Part shown: positions 46,613-56,422 of the stretch, piece after piece | Numbering within the stretch: position 1 is the stretch's first letter | Layout of the letters: every line of letters starts with the position of its first letter | Assembly (NCBI RefSeq): GCF_000820305.1 | Contig: NZ_CDBH01000022.1 | Coordinates: 124,001 to 188,000 of the forward strand | From: Aeromonas dhakensis | Lineage (GTDB): Bacteria; Pseudomonadota; Gammaproteobacteria; Enterobacterales; Aeromonadaceae | DNA length: 64,000 bases | Direction: 5' to 3' | Translations under genes and position numbers: made by a program | Notes under the pieces: model-generated | What the model was told of the DNA's origin: nothing | Databases searched by the model: none | Seen by the model: only the letters and a program-made list of their open reading frames with translations

Positions 46613-46649
46613 CCAACAAAAAAGCGTCTGACCGGCGCTTTTTTGTTGG
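46613..46649. terminator. Terminator between the lipoprotein gene and the TRIC gene
   Basis: A long stem CCAACAAAAAAGCG / CGCTTTTTTGTTGG with a 9-nt loop, between convergent genes; active in both directions by its T-runs. Confidence 0.8.
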
Positions 46650-46685
46650 CTGTGATCCGTACCGGCTCGCCAGAAGCTGGCGCGC

Positions 46686-47300
46686 TCAGTGCGCTGCGTA
46701 CTGATAGTGGAAGGTGGGCAGCCCCCACTTGAAGCGCACCGCCAGCAGGCGCAGCACGAAGCCGATGCCGATGGCACCGAAGGCGGCCCAGTCGTTGGGC
46801 AGGCCCTGATCCAGCGCCAGGCAGTAGAGGGCGGCGGTTACCAGCGAGATGGCGGCATAGAGCTCGCGGCGAAACACCAGCGGAATGCGCTGGCAGAGCA
46901 GGTCCCTGAGCACGCCGCCGAAGGCCCCCGTCACCACCGCCATGATGCAGGCGATGCCGGCGCCGTGACCCATCTCCAGCGCCCTGGCGGCACCGAAGAT
47001 GGAGAAGACCACCAGCCCCAGGGCATCGAGCGCCATGAACAGCTTGCCGAGATAGCGCATCAGCGGTGCCGAGATGACGCCGGCCATGGCCGCGCCGGCG
47101 ACCAGCAGCACATACTCCGGGTGTTCGACCCAGAGCAGAGGGTAATGGCCCAGCAGCACATCGCGGATGGTGCCGCCTCCGATGGCCGTCGCCGAGGCGA
47201 TGATCACCACGCCGAACAAGTCCATCCGTCGCCGGCCCGCGGCCAGCGCGCCTGTCATCCCTTCGGCCACCAGGCCCAGCAAGAAGAGTGCATGTAACAT
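46686..47300 (-). CDS. TRIC/UPF0126-family membrane protein (YadS-like)
   Basis: 204 residues with six to seven membrane helices in two repeats. Each repeat has a GGGTIRDVLLG / GGVLRDLLCQ motif, the signature of the family. Homologues are described as trimeric cation channels, and E. coli YadS/YicG as glycine uptake proteins. Ion or glycine specificity is not decidable here. It is a single-gene unit. Confidence 0.9.
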   Translation of the reverse strand: MLHALFLLGLVAEGMTGALAAGRRRMDLFGVVIIASATAIGGGTIRDVLLGHYPLLWVEHPEYVLLVAGAAMAGVISAPLMRYLGKLFMALDALGLVVFSIFGAARALEMGHGAGIACIMAVVTGAFGGVLRDLLCQRIPLVFRRELYAAISLVTAALYCLALDQGLPNDWAAFGAIGIGFVLRLLAVRFKWGLPTFHYQYAAH

Positions 47301-47392
47301 GAGATATCCCAGGGTGCGAGAAAGGCCCGCATCCTAACAATCTAGCGCTGGCGGGACAAGCAAACTCATATATGCATTAGATTAAGTAATGA

Positions 47393-47417
47393 AAAGGGGG
47401 CTTTCGCCCCCATTTTT
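47393..47417 (-). terminator. Terminator after cysZ
   Basis: Stem GGGGGC / GCCCCC with a TTTC loop and T-runs on both strands, 18 bp past the cysZ stop. Confidence 0.75.
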
Positions 47418-47434
47418 CATCATGCTTGCCCGGG

Positions 47435-48199
47435 TCAGCGTTTGAGCTGTTCGTTGCGGTAGTGATCGACCCACATGGCGGTGGCCCCGCAGATGGCGAC
47501 CGGCATCACGAACAGGTTCACCACCGGGATGGCGGAGAAGAGGGTGACCAGAGCGCCGAAGCTCAGGCACTTGCCGCGGCGTTGCTTGAGGGCGTCGCGC
47601 ATGGTGATGAAGTCGATCTTGTGATTGTCGAACGGATAGTCGACATACTGGATCGCCATCATCCAGGCGCTGAACAGGAACCAGAGCACAGGCGCCAGGG
47701 TCTGGCCCAGCACCGGAATGAGGAACAGGATCAGGCAGCCGATGGCCTTGGGCAGGTAGTATTTGAGCTTGATCCACTCGCGGCCGAAGGTGCGTGGCAC
47801 ATCCTTGACGATGTCCAGCATGCCGGTGTCGTTGGCGGCCTCGCCAGTGAGCGCCTGCTCCACCTTCTCCGCCAGCAGGCCGTTGAAGGGGGCGGCTATC
47901 CAGTTGGCCACCGAGCTGAACAGGAAGGAGAAGACCACCAGTATGGTAATGAGGGCGATGGGCCAGAGCAGGTAGTCCAGCCAGTCGAGCCAGCTCGGGA
48001 TCTGCTGGTGCAGCCAGCCGAACAGGCCATCCAGCTGCAGCAGCAGGGCGTAGAAGGCCCCGGCAAACAGCACGAAGTTGACCAGCAGGGGGATCAGCAC
48101 GAAGGTGCGGATGCCGGGCTGGCGAATGAGGGAGAAGCCGCGCAGAAAGTAGTCTGCACCGCTGATCGAGTCTTTTACCATACGGGGGGAGTGGCTCAT
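47435..48199 (-). CDS. cysZ: Sulfate transporter CysZ
   Basis: 254 residues with about four long hydrophobic segments. The ends [36 protein letters not shown] and [49 protein letters not shown] (residue blocks 11-50 and 195-240) are typical of CysZ. It imports sulfate for cysteine synthesis at low affinity. In many relatives it neighbours cysK and zipA; here it is divergent from smc-zipA-ligA. Confidence 0.92.
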   Translation of the reverse strand: MSHSPRMVKDSISGADYFLRGFSLIRQPGIRTFVLIPLLVNFVLFAGAFYALLLQLDGLFGWLHQQIPSWLDWLDYLLWPIALITILVVFSFLFSSVANWIAAPFNGLLAEKVEQALTGEAANDTGMLDIVKDVPRTFGREWIKLKYYLPKAIGCLILFLIPVLGQTLAPVLWFLFSAWMMAIQYVDYPFDNHKIDFITMRDALKQRRGKCLSFGALVTLFSAIPVVNLFVMPVAICGATAMWVDHYRNEQLKR

Positions 48200-48308
48200 C
48201 GGAGCTCCATCTGTTCATGGGAAACTGCCAGCATATTACAAACAAGCTTTTGATTTGGTAAAGTCGCCTGCCCGCCTCCTCTTTATTTCGTTACCGACAT
48301 AGGCCGCC

Positions 48309-51300
48309 ATGCGTCTGAAATTGATCAAACTCGCCGGCTTCAAGTCGTTTGTCGAGCCGACCCGCATCGAACTCAACGCCGACATGACTGCCGTGGTGGG
48401 GCCCAATGGCTGCGGCAAATCCAACGTCATCGACGCCGTGCGCTGGGTGCTGGGGGAGAGTTCCGCCCGTCATCTGCGTGGCGAGAACATGACCGACGTC
48501 ATCTTCAACGGCTCCGTCAATCGCAGCGCCCACGGCCGCGCCTCGGTGGAGCTGGTGTTCGACAATCCCCACAACCGGGTGCCCGGCGAGTTCGGCCGCT
48601 TTACCGAGATCTCGGTGCGCCGCGAAGTGCTGCGCGACGGCTCCAACCACTACCAGATCAATGGCCAGAAGTGCCGCCGCAAGGACGTGACCGACCTCTT
48701 CCTCGGCACCGGCCTCGGGCCGCGCAGCTACGCCATCATAGAGCAGGGCACCGTCAGCCGGCTGGTGGAGTCCCGTCCCGCCGATCTCAAGCTGTTCATG
48801 GAAGAGGCCGCCGGGGTTTCCCGCTACAAGGAGCGGCGCCGGGAGACCGAACAGCGTATCCGCCATACCCAGGAGAACCTGGAGCGCCTCGGCGACATCC
48901 GCGGCGAACTGGGGTCGCGCCTCGACCATCTCAAAGCCCAGGCCGAGACCGCCGAGCGCTACAAGCAGCTCAAGAGCCGCAGTCGCGCTGCCCGCGCCGA
49001 GCTGATCGGTTCTGAACTGTGGGCGTTGGAGACGCGTCTGGGCGAGGCCAAGACCGAACTTGCCCAGACCGAGCAGGCGCTGGCGGCCCTTGATGCCAAG
49101 CGCACCGCCGATGAGGGGCGCCACGTCACCCTGTCGGTCGCCCGCCAGGAGGCGCAGGCCGAACAGGCAAGCCGTCAGCAGCAGATTTTTCTCGGCGGTC
49201 AGGCCATCGCCCGCCTCGAGCAGCAGCAACTGCACCAAACCGAACTCGGTCGTGACTGGCAGGCAAGGCGGCAGGCCCTCGGCGAGCGCATCGAGGGGCT
49301 CAAGACCCAGCTGGCCGGCCAGCTGGAACAACTGGGCGAAAGCACTCTGCAGGGGGAGGTGGCGTCGGCGCGCCTCGAGCAGTGTGAGCAGTTGCTTACC
49401 GACCAGCAGAGCGTGCGCGCGGCGGCGGGCGAGCGGCTCGAGCAGGCGCGCCAGCGCCAGCAGCAGTGGCAGCAGCAGCTGGGCCAGTTGCAGGGGCGGC
49501 TCAACCAGACCCGCGCCGAGGTGAACGGTTTGCAGGAGCTGCAGGCCAAGACCCGGCTGGCCCGTCTCAAGCTGGAAGATGAACAGGCCGGGCCCCTCGG
49601 CGGGGAGGAGGAGAACCTGCAACCGGCGCTCGATGGGTTGGCGGCGACGCTCTCGCTCTCCCGCGCTCGTCATGAAGAAGCCGAAGCGGCTTGGCAGGCC
49701 GGCGTGGCCCGCCATGAAGAGCTCAAGGCAGCGCAGGGGCGCCAGCAGGGCTTGCTGCGCGAACTGGAGGCTCGCCTCGCCACCCTGGATCAGATCCTGG
49801 GGGAGCAGATGGCGGGCGTCACCCTGGCGGATCGGCTGCAGGTCCCCCCCGAGTGGGCCCGGGGGCTGGACAAAGTGCTGGGGCGCTGGCTCACCGCCAC
49901 CCCGGCGGACGAGTGCAATCTGGCGCAATCCGGGCTCTGGATTGGTCCGGCCCGGCCGGCGCTGGCCGGTACCCTGGCGGCGCAACTGGGCGGTGAGCAC
50001 ATTCCCGCCTTCCTCAACGCCATCTGGCTGGCAGAGAGCCGGGAGGAGGCGCTGGCCCGCCTGCACAGCCTCTCTGCCGGTGAGTCGCTGCTCACTCCAG
50101 CCGGCGACTGGTTCGGCCCCAACTGGGCGGATCTGGGGGAGGGAATGGCCCTCGGCACCCTGGCGCTGCTCGGCGAACGTGAGCGGTTGCACAGCGAGTT
50201 GGTCGCGGGCCGGGAGGCGCTGCGCCGGCTCGATGAACAGCTGGCCGCCGCCGATGCGGCGCGGGCCCAGCTGCACAGCGCCCATGAACTGGCCCAGCGC
50301 ACCCTGCGCGAGCAGGAGCAGCAGTGGCAGCAACTGCGCGAGGACTGGAGCCTGCGCGAAGGGCAGCGCCAGGCGCGGTTGCAGCGCCTTGGCCAGCTGG
50401 GAGAGGAGCTGATCCGGCTGGATAAGGAGCAGGCTGAGGAGGCGCAGCGGCTGGTGTCGGCCGGGGAGCGGCTTGAGCAGGATGAAGCGGCCCTTGGCGA
50501 GCTGCAGGAGCAAGGGGAGCTGCTTGCCGAGGCGCTGCTGTTTGCCCAGGAGCAGGCGAGCGCGGCGGATCGGGCGGTGGAAGAGGCCCGCCTGCGTCGT
50601 GAGCAGCAGCAAGCCGCCTGCCAGCGGCTGCAACTGGAGCAGCAGAACCAGCGCCAACTCATCACCCTGCGCGAGCAGGAGCTGGCCCGCCTCGGGCTGG
50701 AGCTGGCCGAACTCAAGGAGCCGGGAGCCACTTCGAGTCAGGATCTGTCGCCCCTGCTGGCCGAGCAGCGCAGCCTCGAGGAACAGCAACTCGCCTGTCA
50801 TCAGCGGCTTGCAGAATTGGAGCGCCAGTTGACCGAGCTGGAGCAGGCCAGAAGCGCCGATCACAAGCAGCTGGTACAGATACAGGAGAAGCTGGCGACC
50901 CTGCGGCTCGAGCGCGAACGCAACCTCACCCGCCGGCAGGGGCTGCACGAGCAGTTCGAAGAGCTGGGGGTACGGCTGGTGGATCTCGATCAGGCGGTGC
51001 TGATAGCGGCTGATCGCGGCAAGCTGCGCCAGGAGATCCAGACCCTGGAGGCGCAAGTGGAGGCGCTTGGCGCCATCAACCTGGCGGCGCTGGAGGAATA
51101 TGAAGAGGCGAAAACCCGCGCAAGCTACCTGGAAAACCAGTGCCAGGATCTGGAGCAGGCGCTGGAAACCTTGAGCCAAGCCATTAAAAGAATTGATAAA
51201 GAGACACAAATACGCTTCCGTGACACTTTCGATAAGGTCAACGAAGATTTAAAATCCCTGTTTCCAAAAGTGTTCGGTGGGGGCAGTGCCTGGCTTGAGC

Positions 51301-51683
51301 TCACCTCCGATGATCTTTTGGAGGCTGGAGTGAGCATCATGGCGAGACCTCCGGGTAAGAAGAATGCTACCATTGCCCTGCTTTCCGGGGGGGAGAAGGC
51401 GTTAACCGCTCTTGCGCTGGTTTTTGCCATCTTCAGACTCAATCCGGCACCTTTCTGTCTGCTGGATGAGGTGGATGCACCGCTCGATGAAGTGAACGTC
51501 GGTCGCTTCTGTTCTCTTGTCAAAGAGATGTCGAGCACAGTACAGTTCGTTTACATCAGTCATAATAAGGTCTCCATGGAGATGGCTGAGCAGCTGGTTG
51601 GCGTCACGATGCAAGAGCCCGGGGTTTCGCGCATAGTGTCGGTCGATATCGGTGAAGCCGTCGCTTTGGCTGAGCAAAACTAG
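48309..51683 (+). CDS. smc: Chromosome-segregation ATPase SMC
   Basis: 1,124 residues. It is an ABC-type ATPase that shapes and separates chromosomes. The N-terminal Walker A GPNGCGKSN is at about residue 32, and the first coiled coil runs from about 165 to 480. The hinge lies at about 490-620, with a return coiled coil to about 990. The C-terminal head has LLSGGEKALTALAL (ABC signature, about 1024) and LLDEVDAPLDEVN (Walker B, about 1051). Slightly short against the common 1,150-1,190. It is followed 15 bp later by zipA. The scpA/scpB partners are not in the window. Confidence 0.96.
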   Translation: MRLKLIKLAGFKSFVEPTRIELNADMTAVVGPNGCGKSNVIDAVRWVLGESSARHLRGENMTDVIFNGSVNRSAHGRASVELVFDNPHNRVPGEFGRFTEISVRREVLRDGSNHYQINGQKCRRKDVTDLFLGTGLGPRSYAIIEQGTVSRLVESRPADLKLFMEEAAGVSRYKERRRETEQRIRHTQENLERLGDIRGELGSRLDHLKAQAETAERYKQLKSRSRAARAELIGSELWALETRLGEAKTELAQTEQALAALDAKRTADEGRHVTLSVARQEAQAEQASRQQQIFLGGQAIARLEQQQLHQTELGRDWQARRQALGERIEGLKTQLAGQLEQLGESTLQGEVASARLEQCEQLLTDQQSVRAAAGERLEQARQRQQQWQQQLGQLQGRLNQTRAEVNGLQELQAKTRLARLKLEDEQAGPLGGEEENLQPALDGLAATLSLSRARHEEAEAAWQAGVARHEELKAAQGRQQGLLRELEARLATLDQILGEQMAGVTLADRLQVPPEWARGLDKVLGRWLTATPADECNLAQSGLWIGPARPALAGTLAAQLGGEHIPAFLNAIWLAESREEALARLHSLSAGESLLTPAGDWFGPNWADLGEGMALGTLALLGERERLHSELVAGREALRRLDEQLAAADAARAQLHSAHELAQRTLREQEQQWQQLREDWSLREGQRQARLQRLGQLGEELIRLDKEQAEEAQRLVSAGERLEQDEAALGELQEQGELLAEALLFAQEQASAADRAVEEARLRREQQQAACQRLQLEQQNQRQLITLREQELARLGLELAELKEPGATSSQDLSPLLAEQRSLEEQQLACHQRLAELERQLTELEQARSADHKQLVQIQEKLATLRLERERNLTRRQGLHEQFEELGVRLVDLDQAVLIAADRGKLRQEIQTLEAQVEALGAINLAALEEYEEAKTRASYLENQCQDLEQALETLSQAIKRIDKETQIRFRDTFDKVNEDLKSLFPKVFGGGSAWLELTSDDLLEAGVSIMARPPGKKNATIALLSGGEKALTALALVFAIFRLNPAPFCLLDEVDAPLDEVNVGRFCSLVKEMSSTVQFVYISHNKVSMEMAEQLVGVTMQEPGVSRIVSVDIGEAVALAEQN

Positions 51684-51698
51684 AAAGAGAAGCAGCTA

Positions 51699-52823
51699 AT
51701 GCAGGAATTGCGTTACATCTTGGTTGCCCTGGGCGGTATTGCCATCGCGGCATTGCTCATTCACGGGTTGTGGAGCAACAGAAAGAATCGTCAGGCACCG
51801 ATCAAAGAGAAACCTCTGGGCCGGATGGAATCCAAATCACGGGACCGTGACAACGACGCCTTCGACAGCGATGGCATCGGTCAGGTGCGAGTGGTCAGCG
51901 GTGGCCGTCGTGCCGAGCCCAAGCTCCACCATGATGAACCTCGCCAGCCGGACGTCAGCCGTCGCGCCCCCGCGCCCGCCTTCGATGATGAAGAAGATGA
52001 TGACGCCGATCTGCCGCCGCCCGTGGTACGCAAGCCTGCCGCTCGCCCCGTGCCCCCGCCTCCCGTCTATGAAGAGGAGGAGTATGAGGAGCCGGTCGCC
52101 GAGCCCGTCGAGGAAGTCCCGGCCGCGCCGGTACGCAAGCCTGCCCAGGTGATCCGTCGTACCCCGGTCCACCGTTCCCGTCCCCAGCGCGAGCCGCTTC
52201 TGCAGCCGCTGGACGAAGAGCCGCTGGTGGAGCCAGCCTACGCCACCGCGCCCACCTTCGGTGCCCGTGAACAGGCCCAGGCCGCTGCGCCCGAATACAA
52301 GGCGCAGCCCCGTTACGCAGCCCCCGAGCCTGCCTACGAGGAGCCCGCCTATGAAGAGCCGGTGCAGGAGCCGCAGATTGAACGTCAGCCGGTCGAGAAG
52401 ATCTGGCAGGATGTCTATGTCATCAACCTGATGGCGCGCCCCGGCCACGACCTGCAGGGGGCGACCCTGATCTCTTCCCTGCTGGCGCTGGGCTTCAAAT
52501 TTGGCGAGATGGACATCTTCCATCGCCACGAGGATCTCAACGGCAAGGGCGAAGTGCTCTTCTCCATGATCAACATGGTCAAGCCGGGTACCTTCAACCC
52601 GTACCGGATGGAGCAGTTCACCACTCCGGGTGTGTCGCTCTTCATGCAACTGCCGCTGCGCAGCAACGCCGCCTTTGCCTTCGAGCACATGCTGCAGTCT
52701 GCCGACCAGCTGGCCAGCGATCTCGATGCCATGCTGACTGACGTGGATCGCAGCCCGCTGAGCGACGAGACCATCGCCCGTTACCGGCACGAGCTGGCCG
52801 CCTACGAGGCCAGTCGCGACTAA
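51699..52823 (+). CDS. zipA: Cell-division protein ZipA
   Basis: 374 residues. The N-terminal membrane anchor (about 5-25; YILVALGGIAIAALLIHGL) is followed by a charged segment, a Pro/Glu/Tyr-rich linker with repeated EEP/YEEP units (about 90-230), and a C-terminal FtsZ-binding domain (about 238-372; DVYVINLMARPGHDLQGATLISSLLALGF). It tethers FtsZ to the membrane at the septum. It lies between smc and ligA. Confidence 0.95.
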   Translation: MQELRYILVALGGIAIAALLIHGLWSNRKNRQAPIKEKPLGRMESKSRDRDNDAFDSDGIGQVRVVSGGRRAEPKLHHDEPRQPDVSRRAPAPAFDDEEDDDADLPPPVVRKPAARPVPPPPVYEEEEYEEPVAEPVEEVPAAPVRKPAQVIRRTPVHRSRPQREPLLQPLDEEPLVEPAYATAPTFGAREQAQAAAPEYKAQPRYAAPEPAYEEPAYEEPVQEPQIERQPVEKIWQDVYVINLMARPGHDLQGATLISSLLALGFKFGEMDIFHRHEDLNGKGEVLFSMINMVKPGTFNPYRMEQFTTPGVSLFMQLPLRSNAAFAFEHMLQSADQLASDLDAMLTDVDRSPLSDETIARYRHELAAYEASRD

Positions 52824-52844
52824 TACGCCAGGCGGGTCGAATGA

Positions 52845-54929
<2,085 letters not shown>

Positions 54930-54949
54930 GTCGCTGGCTCAACCAGATA

Positions 54950-54982
54950 AACGAAGAACCCGGCCATGCCGGGTTCTTCGTT
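54950..54982. terminator. Terminator between ligA and the solute-binding protein gene
   Basis: A 14-15 bp near-perfect stem AACGAAGAACCCGGC / GCCGGGTTCTTCGTT with a tiny loop, between convergent genes. Confidence 0.8.
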
Positions 54983-55002
54983 ATGAGGGCAATGATCGAG
55001 GC

Positions 55003-56016
55003 TCAATCACGCCAGAGGATCTTGTAGCGCCACTTGTCGGGCAGGGTGAGCTGCCAGCGGGCCAGCTCGCTCTTGCTGAACACATACTCGCCGCGCAGGG
55101 CAGCCCGCGGCGCCAGGGTCTTGGGCTGGGCTCCCTCCAGAATGGCATTGACCAGCTCGGCAGCCTTGGCCCCCTGATCGTGCCCATCCAGCACCAGGCC
55201 GCCGATGGCCTTGCCCTTGCCCACCGTAAACTCCCAGAAGCAGAACAGCGGCACCGGGCTGTGGGCACTGGTCCACTCCAGCACCTGGCGTTCATCCACG
55301 TGGCGACCCTGCTCATCGATGAGGGTGTGGTAGAGGCCGATGAAGATCGCCTGATAGCCGTTCTGCCTGGCGTTGAGCACGGCCTCCTGCCACAGGTCGT
55401 AGTCGCCGAGCAGCTGGCTGTTGACCCGGGTCTGGCCGACCCGCAACTCGGTCTGGGTCTTGAACTCATCCTCGATGGCGGTCAGAGCCACGTTGCTCGA
55501 ATCAAACAACACCAGTGCCTTCTTGATCCCCCCCATCAGCTGGCTCATCTCGCTGATGTTGCGTTTGAGCAGGGGGCGCTCCAGCACGCCGGTGATCTTG
55601 GGGTGGCCGACCAGTCCCTTGTGGCGCGGGTTCTCGTTCATGCCGAGAAACACGACCGGGGTGCCGAGGGAGGCGATGCTGGTGGCCAGGTAGTTGATGG
55701 CGTTGTCATCGCCAAGCACCACCAGATCCGGTTTCACCTGGTGGTAGTAGGCGAGCGCCCGTTCGGCGATCTGGTCGAACTCTTCGGCGGGGCGGCGCTT
55801 GGTATCCATGTAGAAGTGGCTGATGTGGTGCTCGCCCTTGAGGTTGGCCACCAGGCTGGCGTTGTAGCTCTGATCCCACAGGTACTCGGGATGGTAGCTG
55901 CTGATCACCAGGATCTCGGCCGCCCACAGCCGCAGCGACAGGGGGCACAACAGCAGTAGCAGCAACAAAGGCTTGGTCATATGGCTTCCCATCGGCGCAG
56001 GGGTGTTGTCATTCAT
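55003..56016 (-). CDS. ABC-type solute-binding protein of the PF04392-like group
   Basis: 337 residues from ATG 56016, which has AGGAG eight bases upstream; ATG 55980 is an alternative that leaves a cleaner signal peptide (MTKPLLLLLLLCPLSLRLWA). The mature protein starts AEILVISSYHPEYLWDQSY and has a two-lobe periplasmic-binding fold of the type found in stand-alone binding proteins and in sensor-kinase input domains. No permease or kinase is adjacent. Ligand unknown. It is divergent from nrdD across a 406-bp control region. Confidence 0.82.
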   Translation of the reverse strand: MNDNTPAPMGSHMTKPLLLLLLLCPLSLRLWAAEILVISSYHPEYLWDQSYNASLVANLKGEHHISHFYMDTKRRPAEEFDQIAERALAYYHQVKPDLVVLGDDNAINYLATSIASLGTPVVFLGMNENPRHKGLVGHPKITGVLERPLLKRNISEMSQLMGGIKKALVLFDSSNVALTAIEDEFKTQTELRVGQTRVNSQLLGDYDLWQEAVLNARQNGYQAIFIGLYHTLIDEQGRHVDERQVLEWTSAHSPVPLFCFWEFTVGKGKAIGGLVLDGHDQGAKAAELVNAILEGAQPKTLAPRAALRGEYVFSKSELARWQLTLPDKWRYKILWRD

Positions 56017-56176
56017 TATGTTCACTCCTGGGCCAGCCGGTGCCGGTCAATTACTGTCGGAGGGGAAATCTTTTTCTCGCTGGCCGGTATCGGGCGCCAG
56101 CCCGCACCAGGCTTGAAGGTGGTCTCGTGTGGTACCTTTTATGGCTGGTCGGGAACTGCGCCACTCGCCTCAAAAC

Positions 56177-56190
56177 CTGTTCTGGATCAA
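56177..56190 (+). promoter_or_regulatory. Possible FNR site upstream of nrdD
   Basis: CTGTTCTGGATCAA matches the right half of the TTGAT-N4-ATCAA consensus perfectly and three of five bases in the left half. Anaerobic activation of nrdDG by FNR is known in enteric bacteria, so the place fits. The match is too weak to be sure. Confidence 0.3.
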
Positions 56191-56220
56191 GAAATACGCC
56201 CCCGCTTTGGTGCCTAATAG

Positions 56221-56267
56221 ACACCACATATAGGGCTGCATTCGTTTTTAATCCCTATATGTTGTGT
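56221..56267 (+). promoter_or_regulatory. Pair of NrdR boxes controlling nrdD-nrdG
   Basis: Box 1 (56221-56236, ACACCACATATAGGGC) and box 2 (56252-56267, TCCCTATATGTTGTGT) match the NrdR-box consensus acaCwAtATaTwGtgt; box 2 fits at all but two or three positions. Their centres are 31 bp apart, three helical turns, the standard spacing for NrdR. NrdR is the ATP/dATP-sensing repressor of ribonucleotide reductase genes. The boxes sit about 155-200 bp before the nrdD start, leaving room for a transcribed leader. Confidence 0.8.
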
Positions 56268-56287
56268 TATTAAGCTGTGTAAAAGCT

Positions 56288-56410
56288 GTTCCCTTCTCAT
56301 CGTCAGCCCAGGCTTGTCAAGCCTCGGCTGAATTTATTTGCGCCGAGGACGAGGCGTGGAGAAGGGGGCCAAACAAGGGTAAGCCGAGGGCGAGAGCCTG
56401 GCCTTTTTAA
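56288..56410 (+). promoter_or_regulatory. Structured leader of nrdD with a terminator-like hairpin (candidate attenuator)
   Basis: CCCTTCTC (56291-56298) pairs perfectly with GAGAAGGG (56359-56366), closing a domain that contains a 29-nt hairpin (TCAGCC-C-AGGCTT / AAGCCT-C-GGCTGA, 56303-56331, one C-C mismatch) and a smaller hairpin CGCC / GGCG (56341-56356). Directly after it, GGCCA (56367-56371) pairs with TGGCC (56399-56403), followed by five T residues; a GGC-GAGA-GCC tetraloop hairpin sits inside. CCTCGGC (56322-56328) can also pair with two copies of GCCGAGG (56342-56348 and 56383-56389), giving alternative folds. It matches no riboswitch class I know. Confidence 0.5.
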
Positions 56411-56422
56411 CGGGGAAACTCC

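Noticed and set aside
48291-51209. A 972-codon minus-strand frame opposite smc
   Set aside because: Leu/Gln/Ala-rich mirror of the SMC coiled coil; no independent features or start signals.
56288-56410. Cobalamin, c-di-GMP or thiamine riboswitch as identity of the nrdD leader
   Set aside because: None of the conserved core sequences of those classes is present; only secondary-structure potential is claimed.
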